A stretch of 64,000 bases of DNA, taken from positions 284,501 to 348,500 of the forward strand of contig JAQPZY010001473.1 in the NCBI GenBank assembly GCA_029931535.1, written 5' to 3'. Position 1 is the first letter of the stretch. Each line of letters begins with the position of its first letter. The stretch is from Margaritifera margaritifera (Eukaryota > Mollusca > Bivalvia > Unionida > Margaritiferidae). A program made the position numbers and the translations under genes. The notes below the pieces were generated by a model. The model saw only the letters and a program-made list of their open reading frames with translations. It was not told the DNA's origin and searched no databases. Positions 23,235 through 34,289 of this stretch are shown here, in pieces.

Positions 23235-24840
23235 CTCTTTGGAATCAAAATGAGTGTAATAAATTCATATTTATGTTAAACTCTTTGGAATCAAAATGAG
23301 TGTAATAAATTCATGTTTATGTTAAACTCTTTGGAATCAAAATGAGTGTAATAAATTCATGTTTATGTTAAACTCTTTGGAATCAAAATGAGTGTAATAA
23401 ATTCATATTTATGTTAAACTCTTTGGAATCAAAATGAGTGTAATAAATTCATGTTTATGTTAAACTCTTTGGAATCAAAATGAGTGTAATAAATTCATGT
23501 TTATGTTAAACTCTTTGGAATCAAAATGAGTGTAATAAATTCATATTTATGTTAAACTCTTTGGAATCAAAATGAGTGTAATAAACTCATGTTTATGTTA
23601 AACTCTTTGGAATCAAAATGAGTGTAATAAATTCATGTTTATGTTAAACTCTTTGGAATCAAAATGAGTGTAATAAATTCATATTTATGTTAAACTCTTT
23701 GAAATCAAAATGAGTGTAATAAACTCATATTTATGTTAAACTCTTTGAAATCAAAATGAGTGTAATAAACTCATATTTATGTTAAACTCTTTGGAATCAA
23801 AATGAGTGTAATAAATTCATGTTTATGTTAAACTCTTTGGAATCAAAATGAGTGTAATAAATTCATGTTTATGTTAAACTCTTTGGAATCAAAATGAGTG
23901 TAATAAATTCATATTTATGTTAAACTCCTTGGACTCAAAATGAGTGTAATAAACTCATATTTATGTTAAACTCTTTGGAATCAAAATGAGTGTAATAAAC
24001 TCATATTTATGTTAAACTCTTTGGAATCAAAATGAGTGTAATAAACTCATATTTATGTTAAACTCTTTGGACTCAAAATGAGTGTAATAAACTCATATTT
24101 ATGTTAAACTCTTTGGACTCAAAATGAGTGCAATAAACTCATATTTATGTTAAACTCTTTGGACTCAACATGAGTGAAATAAACTCATATTTATGTTAAA
24201 CTCTTTGGAATCAAAATGAGTGTAATAAACTCATATTTATGTTAAACTCTTTGGAATCAAAATGAGTGTAATAAACTCATATTTATGTTAAACTCTTTGG
24301 AATCAAAATGAGTGAAATAAACTCATATTTATGTTAAACTCTTTGGACTCAAAATGAGTGTAATAAACTCATATTTATGTTAAACTCTTTGGACTCAAAA
24401 TGAGTGTAATAAACTCATATTTATGTTAAACTCTTTGGACTCAAAATGAGTGTAATAAACTCATATTTATGTTAAACTCTTTGGACTCAAAGTGAGTGTA
24501 ATAAATTCATGTTTATGTTAACTCTTTGGACTCAAAATGAGTGTAATAAATTCATGTTTATGTTAAACTCTTTGGAATCAAAATGAGTGTAATAAATTCA
24601 TGTTATGTTAAACTCTTTGGAATCAAAATGAGTGTAATAAACTCATATTTATGTTAAACTCTTTGGAATCAAAATGAGTGTAATAAACTCATATTTATGT
24701 TAAACTCTTTGGAATCAAAATGAGTGTAATAAATTCATATTTATGTTAAACTCTTTGGAATCAAAATGAGTGTAATAAACTCATATTTATGTTAAACTCT
24801 TTGGAATCAAAATGAGTGTAATAAATTCATATTTATGTTG
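23235..24840. repeat. 46-bp minisatellite, about 35 copies
   Basis: Unit CTCTTTGGAATCAAAATGAG plus TGTAATAAATTCATATTTATGTTAAA, period 46. Sequence variants are grouped: ATTCATG/ATTCATA with GGAATC dominate the left third, AACTCATA with GGACTC dominates about 23930-24480, and the right end returns to the left type. Single-base deletions at about 24520 and 24603 break the phase only locally. Confidence 0.98.
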
Positions 24841-26190
24841 AATTTCAATTGCCAGAAGATAGTTAAACTGTTGATAATAGTAATTTTACAACTAGATGCC
24901 TTTAGACCAAAATATTTAGTATCTTTCTCTCAACTGACCATACCTGTAACCTAACTGTATGTTTTATCATATTTCTCTATGTCATCCTTAATGGGCAAAT
25001 CAAACTCTGTTCCGTAGAAAATGGTCACAAAGTGTTCGAGCTCATAATTCTTGTCAAGAAAAACAAAACAAGCATTACTGGAGTTGTAGTGCCAGCGCCT
25101 GCAATAATTACGATGGTCCAAACAAATTGGAAAACACGAACCACCCACATGATCCCTATTTACAAACTAACAGGACCCAAAGGGTGAGTAAAATGCATTA
25201 GAGTAACACCTATGTAATCACTTTTTGTATGTATTCATATGAATTTTGAAATAAATTCAAAGCTCTGCAAATATACGAGGAAAAAATCAAGAAGGAAAAG
25301 GGAAAGATAGTGTTGATTCTGATCTGCATTGTATTATATGTAAAAGTCATATAGGTCATGTATACGTTCAGTACCGAATATTTCAGTAACGGGTGTCGTT
25401 TTTTAGAATGTGACTACACATACCTTTAAATGGCGATTATTCACTTTATTTGGATTCTCATACATCCATATTCTTTTGGAATGTCATTATTTACACGCCC
25501 CGAGAAACACATACGGTGAACATTTTTGGACGAGGTCAACCTAAATGTGTGATCCAGTACAAACCGGATTAAATGTGGCGCGCCGTGATGTCACAATGAC
25601 AGATACGCATGTTGAAAACAAAAATTCGTACTACCCTATTCTGTTACGATGAGGCTCCACGTGATCTTTTCTAGACCCAGTTTAGTACCTGGCCACCATT
25701 CTAAAAGTTCATAGCGATCAATAATTTTCGTTTGGAAGTTTCTTGCTGACAGTTAAGATGCAGAGCATTTAATAATCAGGACTGAACAGACTTTGGTTAA
25801 GCTATAATAGTATATAATTTTTAGAACAACAATTAATATTTAATTTAATATGCGTAAATGAGCCTACATTACCACATTGACATACACTTTAATCACGTTT
25901 TGATTAGTACGGTATGGACCCATCCTATGAAATGCAACACTGCTTTCGTGGACAGTAATCACGCATGTTAAAAAGAGACATTATAAACTTCAGCCTTGCG
26001 CTTGTACCGTTCACCATTATATCCATGGATTCAACAATAGTTGTGCACTTGTCAAACATTTGGTTTGAATGGAGATCCTTCAGACAAATGGGACAAGACT
26101 AATAGGGTGTGTATGTTCATATTATGTTTCACAAACTAAACTTCAGCTAAGGTAGCATTACCGACCTATACACTTCATGAAGCGGACATT
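24841..26190. other. Mostly no gene; weak minus-strand exon candidate
   Basis: Apart from the candidate at 24951-25160, nothing recognisable. A GGCGCGCC word lies at 25577-25584. Confidence 0.4.
24951..25160 (-). other. Possible coding relic, membrane-like in a second frame
   Basis: Minus-strand frame 25148-24951 is open for 65 residues with many cysteines and aromatics at its start (GGSCFPICLDHRNYC) and ELEHFVTIFYGTEFDLP near its end. A second frame starting near 25152 reads MWVVRVFQFVWTIVIIAGAG, a membrane-segment-like stretch. A frameshift joining a first membrane helix to the later part would resemble the N-terminal region of DEG/ENaC channels, but that is conjecture. Codon use is less AT-biased than in the flanks. 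Confidence 0.22.
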
Positions 26191-26196
26191 TTGTGT

Positions 26197-26742
26197 TAGA
26201 GCTGAAACGAATCACCGAACATTCGAATCAGAATACCTTTTTGAGAATATTCGAATAGAAATCGCTATTCGAATATTCGTTAGTTTTCATATCGAGTTTG
26301 GCAGCATTTATGTAAAATAAAGAAACAAGAAGAAAAATACACGGGAACAGCTATACACCTGTAAATTACCTGAAATTAAAAACTAACACTCATACTATCT
26401 TATATACTCGCGTGTAAACCGATACCAACTGCAGACTGCATAGACCCATATCTGCAGTCGCATAATGCGCCGGCAGATCTGGGTCTATGCAGTTTGTAAC
26501 GGCTAACCAGAAGATACCCTTTCTCAGTACATGTCTTGAATTGTAGCATGCTTCGTGCCGTGTGCAAACCTGATGTGTCCAGAGGTTGGATTCGGACCAC
26601 CTTGGCAATTTCTGAGAGACAAAAATATGCCTCGGATCAATGTTGGTGCAGTAATTCACAGAAAAATCATACATTTTTTTCGCCGGATATTTCTTCCCAA
26701 AAAAAATAAATAAAATGCAATCTATTCGGTTCATTTCAGCTA
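26197..26742. mobile_element. Possible hAT-type MITE with a second element nested inside
   Basis: The left end TAGAGCTGAAACGAATCACC (26197) and the right end GGTTCATTTCAGCTA (to 26742) are imperfect reverse complements. Between 26225 and 26275 GAATATTCGAATAG words form small palindromes. The 8 bases flanking each end do not match well, so the target duplication is unconfirmed. Confidence 0.3.
26398..26515 (+). mobile_element. Truncated copy of the TA-flanked MITE at 43528
   Basis: Starts after a TA with TCTTATATACTCGCGTGTAA and continues with CTGCATAGACCC, a short palindrome and GCAGATCTGGGTCTATGCAG, all shared with 43528-43620. Similarity fades after about 26515 and no right terminal repeat is present. 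Confidence 0.7.
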
Positions 26743-26744
26743 TT

Positions 26745-27679
26745 TCTACTACTGTATTGACTGTAGCTTAGAAGCTGCAGATGATTAAAAACAAAAAACA
26801 GTTTAATGCATTCGAAACCTCACAGTCAATCTTTGTTTTGTAAATAAACGAAGTCGTTCGAACGGCAGTTAATGGCAGCTATCGGCATACATTCGAAGTA
26901 CAATCCGTAGATCTGATTTCGAAGTTATATATGCAGAGGTCGCTAATCTGGGAATTTAATTTTTCAGGCTTCCAAGTTTGTCACATAGGGAAGTCAAATG
27001 GTGACACCATATATGTGTATATGTGTATAATCATAACAAAAACAGTGAAACCATTCGAAGTTTGTGCTGTGGCAGAGTGCCTGGCTTTTTCTAGCGATAT
27101 TTGGGCTATTAGAGTATTCTAGCATTATTATCATATGTTTTAAATTGACCATTGGGTTATACTAATCTCTGTTGGCGCTTGAAATCAAACTATTTCATAT
27201 GCTTTGACCACTACTCACGTTTTCACCACACACACTGGATTCATAGAAACACAATGTGATGTTGTTGGCAGAGAGATTTAAAACTCTTCCCTAAATTCAT
27301 ATGTAGATATAACGGTTCTGAGATTATACGTATGATGGCAGTATTAGTCAGCTTAAATGCTAGACGGTGATCCCCCCAAAAATGTACGATTATCAAGCAT
27401 TCCTGTAGTCCCCTCTCTTTACCAATATGTAACATCAACATGATATTTAACACATAATCATTATTTTTAAACTATTATTTATTAGCCAAATATTGCACCA
27501 AAATAATTATTTATTCCATGTTTATGATGTCAACTTAGTATTTCTTAGGCGAATAAAACGTTTTTATTCCAGGGTTGTAAAGTTATATAGACGCTTCAGC
27601 ATGATACACTGAAGTTGTGTTATAAATGCATCAGTCAAATTAATTCAGTTTCTGGTTTCTAAATGGAGATGCGAATTCG
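26745..27679. other. No gene seen
   Basis: AT-rich. TTCGAA/CATTCGAAG words recur between 26810 and 27060, possibly part of a decayed hAT element. Confidence 0.35.
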
Positions 27680-27940
27680 CTAGTTTTGTAGAATTCTGGT
27701 CCGTAGTGATGTAAATTCAGTTAATCTTTAAAACTCGAAGTCACCTATATTAAGCAATCACCTGTCGTAAACAGTTTTTAAAGGTCCTATGCGCCAGTTG
27801 ATTCTGACCAGTAAGGACGTAAATTCAGTCAAACCTAACAATAAAGGTCACTAGTGTTAAGCAATCACCTGTCTTAAACGTACAAAATTTAAAGGTCCTG
27901 TGCGCCATCTCATGTACAAATGAACTTTAAGCCATCACTT
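27680..27940. repeat. Diverged tandem repeat, about 110 bp, 2-3 copies
   Basis: AGCAATCACCTGTCGTAAAC plus TTTAAAGGTCCTATGCGCCA occurs near 27755-27800 and again, altered, near 27860-27908. A weaker third start (GCCATCACTTG) lies near 27932. Confidence 0.65.
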
Positions 27941-28259
27941 GTTTTTAAAACGACAGTTTTTGCAAACAAGTTCTTGTCACAAATTTCTGGTAGAAATGAA
28001 CCATAGGAAGGATCGCCTGTCTTCTTTGTTTACTTACCTGTCTTGGCTGCTTCAAACAGGTTTTATTGTATGTAATTTTAACGCTCTGTGCCTTTGAAAG
28101 ATACAAATTATCACGCAACAAAGCATATCGCTTAAACATGAACTGAAATAGATTTTAAGCACGATTAAATTTATGGAATGAAAGTCATGTAACGAAGGAG
28201 TTTTCGGACAATTAATTCACACTGAGTGAGAATCTCTAAGTGTGGAAAGAAGTACAAAT

Positions 28260-28800
28260 CACAAAAAAAATAAACATTTCGTGTGTTTCAAAGATTTTAG
28301 TAAGGTCCCCTTTGGTAAAGTTTGGAGAACATGAATGCTCTACAATTTGTACAAAGAGGATATTCGATGCCAAATTATCAGTTTGACTGTTCACATGTAA
28401 TCAGACATTTCTTATGTTGTAACACTATTCCCTCAAATATAGGGGTTAGACAGGGTTGCGTATACAGCCCCGTGCTTTTGAATATTTACATAAAAGACCT
28501 TCGTTTTTATTTTGATTACACCGATAGCTTTACTTCCGTTCTGGGTCACTTAATAGTGCAAAATTACACCTGTTTTTTTGCAGACTTTGCGTCTTAAAAA
28601 GAGCCTTAACAGCTTCTCAGATTTTTGTAACTATTTAACTAACAATTAGGCCATAAAAGGAAAAAGTTGTGTCATTTAACGGTTATATGAAGTTGAATAA
28701 CAAAGTATCAGTATATATTAAATAAACTTTACTTCAGGTTGTGAATGAATATATTGCACGTACCAACGCCCGATAGTTAGCCCCATGCGTAGTTTAACAC
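28260..28800 (+). pseudogene. LINE reverse transcriptase relic (CR1-like palm)
   Basis: Translation in shifting frames shows FKDFSKVPFGKVW near 28290 (FVDF.KAFDKVW in intact enzymes), then GVRQGCVYSPVLLNIYIKDL at 28444-28503 and FFADFAS at about 28575 where the catalytic FADD/YADD would be. Next comes SLNSFSDFC near 28605, the region just after the palm. The first Asp of the catalytic pair is kept and the second is lost. Stops and frame changes make it dead. The same orientation and superfamily as the C-terminal scrap at 31080 suggest one element interrupted by the 94-bp array. Confidence 0.75.
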
Positions 28801-28816
28801 CCGCTGTAGTTAACTG

Positions 28817-28944
28817 ATCAAATGTGGTTGGTGTATAATCATCTGTGCACTCATGGCCCTAATTTTTGTACCATTATGCAAGTTCATTATACAAAATTAA
28901 GGGTCATATGTGCACAGCTGATTATACGCCAACTGACATTTTAT
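28817..28944. repeat. Inverted repeat, about 55-base arms
   Basis: Arm 28817-28870 and arm 28890-28944 are reverse complements with few mismatches (GTATAATCATCTGTGCAC against GTGCACAGCTGATTATAC), separated by a loop of about 19 bases. It could be a short foldback transposon or a hairpin-forming transcript. No target duplication was noticed. Confidence 0.75.
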
Positions 28945-29307
28945 TACATATCTGTAATAGTGTTTAAAAATAAATATCCCTGAACTGAGCAGAAGTTTTT
29001 GGGCTACAGCTGCATTAATATGAAACATAATAATCAATTTGTATATTGGAATAAGTTAATTTGTAATAGCCAACTATTAAGATATCCAAGTCTATTCTAG
29101 ATTTGCCAAAACAGCGATACCCTCTGTCTTTAACCGTCATTCATTAGCTAATAAAATATCAGCCAAGTCTGTCTGATGCCAAGTCGAATAGCATTTGGCA
29201 ACACGCTTACCTTGAGGGTCAGACATAAACAACTGTCAGCGTCATAACATCAAAACCATGCACTAAATTGCATAGATAATGACAAGAATATTTGTAATTT
29301 ACTTCAC

Positions 29308-30999
29308 TTAATACTGCATAGAACCCGTAGAGATGATACACAGACATAATTACATGTACGCAGTTCTGGTCTATTCGAAACTAAATTTTAGCTCTCTAGA
29401 TTTAATACTGCATAGAACCCGTAGAGATGATACACAGACATAATTACATGTACGCAGTTCTGGTCTATTCAAAACTAGATTTTAGCTCTCTAAATTTAAT
29501 ACTGCATAGAACCCGTAGAGATGATACACAGACATAATTACGTGTACGCAGTTCTGGTCTATTCGAAACTAAATTTTAGCTTTCTAGATTTAATACTGCA
29601 TAGAACCCGTAGAGATGATACACAGACATAATTACATGTACGCAGTTCTGGTCTATTCAAAACTAGATTTTAGCTTTCTAGATTTAATACTGCATAGAAC
29701 CCGTAGAGATGATACACAGACATAATTACGTGTACGCAGTTCTGGTCTATTCAAAACTAAATTTTAGCTCTCTAGATTTAATACTGCATAGAACCCGTAG
29801 AGATGATACACAGACATAATTACGTGTACGCAGTTCTGGTCTATTCAAAACTAAATTTTAGCTCTCTAGATTTAATACTGCATAGAACCCTTAGAGATGA
29901 TACACAGACATAATTACATGTACGCAGTTCTGGTCAATTCAAAACTAGATTTTAGCTCTCTAGATTTAATACTGCATAGAACCCTTAGAGATGATACACA
30001 GACATAATTACGTGTACACAGTTCTGGTCTATTCAAAACTAGATTTTAGCTCTCTAGATTTAATACTGCATAGAACCGTTAGAGATGATACACAGACATA
30101 ATTACGTGTACGCAATTCTGGTCTATTCGAAACTAGATTTTAGCTTTCTAGATTTAATACTGCATAGAACCCTTAGAGATGATACACAGACATAATTACG
30201 TGTACGCAGTTCTGGTCTATTCGAAACTAGATTTTAGCTTTCTAGATTTAATACTGCATAGAACCCTTAGAGATGATACACAGACATAATTACGTGTACG
30301 CAGTTCTGGTCTATTCGAAACTAAATTTTAGCTCTCTAGATTTAATACTGCATAGAACCCGTAGAGATGATACACAGACATAATTACATGTACGCAGTTC
30401 TGGTCTATTCGAAACTAAATTTTAGCTCTCTAGATTTAATACTGCATAGAACCCGTAGAGATGATACACAGACATAATTACATGTACGCAGTTCTGGTCT
30501 ATTCGAAACTAAATTTTAGCTCTCTAGATTTAATACTGCATAGAACCCTTAGAGATGATACACAGACATAATTACGTGTACGCAATTCTGGTCTATTCGA
30601 AACTAGATTTTAGCTTTCTAGATTTAATACTGCATAGAACCCGTAGAGATGATACACAGACATAATTACGTGTACGCAATTCTGGTCTATTCAAAACTAA
30701 ATTTTAGCTCTCTAGATTTAATACTGCATAGAACCCTTAGAGATGATACACAGACATAATTACGTGTACGCAGTTCTGGTCTATTCAAAACTAAATTTTA
30801 GCTCTCTAGATTTAATACTGCATAGAACCCTTAGAGATGATACACAGACATAATTACGTGTACGCAGTTCTGGTCTATTCGAAACCAGATTTTAGCTCTC
30901 TAGATTTAATACTGCATAGAACCCTTAGAGATGATACACAGACATAATTACGTGTACGCATTTCTGGTCTATTTAAAACTAAATTTTAGCTCTCTAGAT
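29308..30999. repeat. 94-bp satellite-like tandem repeat, 18 copies
   Basis: Unit begins TTTAATACTGCATAGAACCC and ends TTTAGCTCTCTAGA; period 94 (starts at 29307, 29401, 29495 and onward). Copies are about 95 percent alike, with recurrent two-state sites (CCCGTAG/CCCTTAG, ACATGTAC/ACGTGTAC, CTAAAT/CTAGAT, TCGAAA/TCAAAA). It ends cleanly at CTCTCTAGATAACTC. No indels of note, indicating recent homogenisation. Confidence 0.98.
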
Positions 31000-31079
31000 A
31001 ACTCTCCAATATAAACAATCGTTGATATCAGAAAGCATTTGCATCCTTGCGGATCAACTGTCAACATTTTTTTACTCCA

Positions 31080-31230
31080 ATAGGTATATATGCAATTTTA
31101 AGCGAAAGACTTTGTCCATTTTGCAGTAATGCCATAGAGGATGAAGTACACGTTATGTTATCCTGTCCAATATATCAGAATCATGAACACACATTGTCTG
31201 TCAGATAGGATTAAGAGGAGGATTAAACAT
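31080..31230 (+). pseudogene. LINE ORF2 C-terminal zinc-knuckle relic
   Basis: One frame reads ERLCPFCSNAIEDEVHVMLS then CPIYQN at about 31101-31180. This is the C-x2-C...H...C motif at the far C-terminus of CR1/jockey-type ORF2 proteins. It is followed by stops. It lies just after the 94-bp array, in the same orientation as the RT relic at 28260. Confidence 0.75.
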
Positions 31231-31254
31231 AAATGGCATTCATGGCTTTTTCTT

Positions 31255-31445
31255 GTTATTGTTGGTTTAAACGGCATTTTTAACACATTATTATCTATAT
31301 CATGCTGATGGAATGGGAGGTAATTGCCTTTTCCAAAGGCACACAGAGCAGTTGACTAGCGCTGGTCTGGGCGGATATCGAACCCGCGACACTTGGATTA
31401 CAAGTCCAACGCTTTACCAACGGAGTTACTGGGGTTCTCTGGGTC
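31255..31445 (-). mobile_element. tRNA-headed SINE (tRNA-Thr-like head)
   Basis: Minus strand from about 31440: CCCCAGTAACTCCGTTGGTA, then an anticodon-arm-like stem TTGGA/TCCAA enclosing CTTGTAA (position 34-36 would be TGT, Thr), then GCGGGTTCGATATCCGC (B box). The 5' and 3' acceptor arms do not pair, and a non-tRNA body follows (GCCTTTGGAAAAGGCAATTA), so it is a SINE, not a gene. Confidence 0.75.
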
Positions 31446-32411
31446 TTGATAAAAATGTTAGATTCATCCACTGAGTGTGTAATTATAATGGCGAAATACA
31501 TATATTATTGCACTGAAGTAAAAAAAAGCAAGCTGTCCTCTCTGCAACCACAGCTTGATATTTATTTATCCATGCCAGCAGTATTTGAACATGCACGTGT
31601 CTAACATAGACCTTTCTGCAGGGAAATCTCTTTTGCCGCTTGCTTGTGAAATGTGAGGAAGGGTGTTCAGTAAACTATTCTTTCAATTCAATGCATTTCA
31701 TTTTCTTTTCGTCACGTTTAATTTGCTCCCGTTGTTGATTGATATTTGTGCAAGCAACTGGACTTTCATGATCGTAGTAAAGGTGTCTTGAACACTGCTC
31801 TCTGTTGGAAATTTAAGACGGTCGATAAACCTCCAGAGAATAATTTATACTTAATAAATTGTCTTTAGGTGTTATCAACAAGCCAACAAGACTACAGTCT
31901 AAAGCAGGTGCTTTTATTTTCAACAATTAGCAATTTGTTTTCAATCTTTACAAATGTATGAATGATTTCAGATTTACATCAAATGTTGCCATTTCTTTAA
32001 TTGATTCTAAAACATTACTTCATATATTGAGTACCATGTGTTGTTTTAAATTTAACTTTGTCATCCAAAATAATTTATCTCTGTTTTCGTTTAATCATTG
32101 TTCACTTATCTCGTAAAATACGACTAGCTTTGACCACAATTTTATCTCGTCTCAACTTGTCAATTAAATGGCATTATCACTTGATAACGGCATTGCTGTT
32201 TTCGCGTTAAACTCGTGAAATATGTATATCCCCTACTGTAAAAAAATTTCAATTGTTATACGTCATCATTTATTATATGCATATACGTCATTGTTTAACG
32301 AGTATAAGTATTAATGTTCCTGCACTTCCGGATCTATCTGCTACATCTTATCATTCAGATTGAATGACTTATTTCCTGTTTGTGGTATCTTAAGATTTCG
32401 ACTTTTTGACG
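31446..32411. other. No gene seen
   Basis: AT-rich sequence. A partial third copy of the direct repeat described next (CTTCCGGATCTATCTG...) lies at about 32325-32376. Confidence 0.4.
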
Positions 32412-32563
32412 TATATCCGGATTTATCTGGCACATCTTATGATTCAGACTTAATGACAGATTACCGGATTTATTTTACAAGGTCTTTTATATAGTTAAAG
32501 ATTTTTCACCTCTGTCATGTTTCGATCCACACACCTTCGACTTTACGTCTCTACCAAACGGCA
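32412..32563 (+). repeat. Direct repeat, first copy (about 150 bp)
   Basis: ATATCCGGATTTATCTGGCA through CTCTACCAAACGGC matches 33184-33333 with about 90 percent identity by eye. The copies are separated by roughly 620 bases. Each contains CCGGATTTAT twice. Confidence 0.85.
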
Positions 32564-33183
32564 TAGGGTTAGACTTTTAAAGAAAAAGAATTACCCAGAT
32601 TTTCCTCACTGGTTGTCCTGTCTATTTAAAAAAAGCCGTTGTGTATCTTAAGTATTGTTAAAAGAACTTTGAATTCCCTTTATTTTGGTGTATGATTGAT
32701 GGGTGCAATTTGGGTTATAGAGTATACAGCTTGGTCTTACTTAAGATGTGCATCATTCAAAAAACTGCTAGCTCCGCTTGGTCATTTTCACTTCCTGGAC
32801 TTCAAAGGTAAATTTAAAATAAAGAGCCGATAACTTTTTTACTTTTTATATATTTTGTAATTCATTCATTTTACTTTAAGAGGCTTGTATTGCCTACTCT
32901 GGCAAAATTAGTTTCCCTATTTTAATAACTGCTGAAAATATTGTACTTTTGACTAATTCACGCTGATTTTTCGAGTACTTTGGAGCGTCCATTTCTGTCT
33001 GCTGTGTGCTTAGATCATGTTCAGTTTCCACAAGTACAATATGTAAAGAAATTTCAGCCACAGTACATGAAAGTAGCATAGAGATATGCTAACATTCTCT
33101 GCATTGTGCATGTTGCAAATGCAAACAACTTCATCTTACACCTGTCAATCTCTCAGGAGCACGTAATATCTGTAGAGCGCCCC
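32564..33183. other. Sequence between direct repeats, no gene seen
   Basis: AT-rich. The open minus-strand frame near 32894-33079 is short and unrecognised. Confidence 0.4.
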
Positions 33184-33333
33184 CATATCCGGATTTATCT
33201 GGCACATCTTATGATTCAGACTTAATGACAGATTACCGGATTTATTTACGAGGTCTTTTATGTAGTTAAATATTTTCACCTCTGTCTTGTTTCGACCCAC
33301 ACACTTTTGACTTTACGTCTCTACCAAACGGCC
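33184..33333 (+). repeat. Direct repeat, second copy (about 150 bp)
   Basis: Partner of 32412-32563. The homology starts at ATATCCGGATTT and stops at ACGGC in both, with unrelated flanks. Confidence 0.85.
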
Positions 33334-33612
33334 CACACTCTGCACTAAATTTACCTGCAAAATCCTAGCAGACGAGAGTTTAATACCGTACTGCAGTCTA
33401 ACTGGTCTTCTGCTTTTATTTTAGTGCTCTCGTATCCCTGCACGAGACGGTGATGCATAAATATACGAGTGTCTAGTGATTTTTAATTCTGATTTTAGAA
33501 CACCCTTAAAGTCACGCCGGTCTAGTCAGTTTGAAATTTGAATTTCAATGTTTCCGTATGCGAGATTTTCAAGCACAAAATTGTGACTGGTCTACAAACT
33601 GATATTTGTATA

Positions 33613-33784
33613 CAGTGCTGGATTACCCAATAGGCAGACTAAGCACGTGCTTAGGGCACCGGCAAAGCAGGCCCCCCCCCCCCCCCCCGAAATTAGTTTT
33701 TTTTTTTTTAATTACATATTGGGGGGTGGGGGCACCATAATATTTTCAGTGCTTAGGGCCTCTAAAGGTCTTAATCCGTCCCTG
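33613..33784. mobile_element. hAT-superfamily MITE with exact 8-bp target duplication
   Basis: A 172-base element starting CAGTGCTGGATTACCC and ending GGTCTTAATCCGTCCCTG, imperfect terminal inverted repeats (CAG.G..GGATTA). Inner halves also pair (GTGCTTAGGGCACC against GGCACC...GTGCTTAGGGCC). It is flanked by TTTGTATA at 33605-33612 and again at 33785-33792. An 8-bp duplication with CA...TG ends is the hAT signature. Internal poly-C and poly-T runs. It codes for nothing and would need a transposase from elsewhere. Confidence 0.88.
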
Positions 33785-33792
33785 TTTGTATA

Positions 33793-34289
33793 CTACTAAC
33801 GTTAACATATTTGAGCGAAAGCAACGCATGTTTTCGTGCCTTTCTTGAATCAACCATGGATGAATACTACCAAACAAAATAATTCTTGCACGTAGATTGT
33901 TATAAGAGGCGACTAATGGAGGCAACCAGTTTGCCGTGGATTGCGTCACGTGTCATTGGAGAAGAAGGTCCTGGTAATTTAGTAGAGACGAGGCCGCTTG
34001 TTACCACGCCGACGCAACACACTACTTCGGCCTCAACTTCAGCTAAACTAGTTGTCAGAAGGGCCTGGGTCTGATCACTCGGCTAGCTTCAGGGGCTATG
34101 TTAAAGACAAATTCAAGTTCATTGATCTCCAGACATTTAAAGGTCACCATTGCGGTTAAAGAAACATACTGTTCTGCGTGAAACCTGACAAAGGACATTG
34201 TACCTGAGGGTGGATGCAAGGGTCAATTGAGTAAAGTTTATTATTATCTCGAGTATATCACCCTGTGACTATTTTTCCATTATGTACGA
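33793..34289. other. No confident gene; GC-richer patch
   Basis: The + strand frame 33886-34074 is open and GC-richer than its flanks but shows no motif. It may be the upstream part of the LINE that follows. Confidence 0.3.

Noticed and set aside
29308..30999. CRISPR-like look of regular repeats (also the 40-, 46- and 61-bp arrays)
   Set aside because: The units are contiguous, with no unique spacers and no cas genes, in an animal-like genome. These are plain tandem repeats.
31370..31440. Functional tRNA-Thr(TGT) gene on the minus strand
   Set aside because: The anticodon arm and T arm are good, but the acceptor arms do not pair and a SINE body follows directly.
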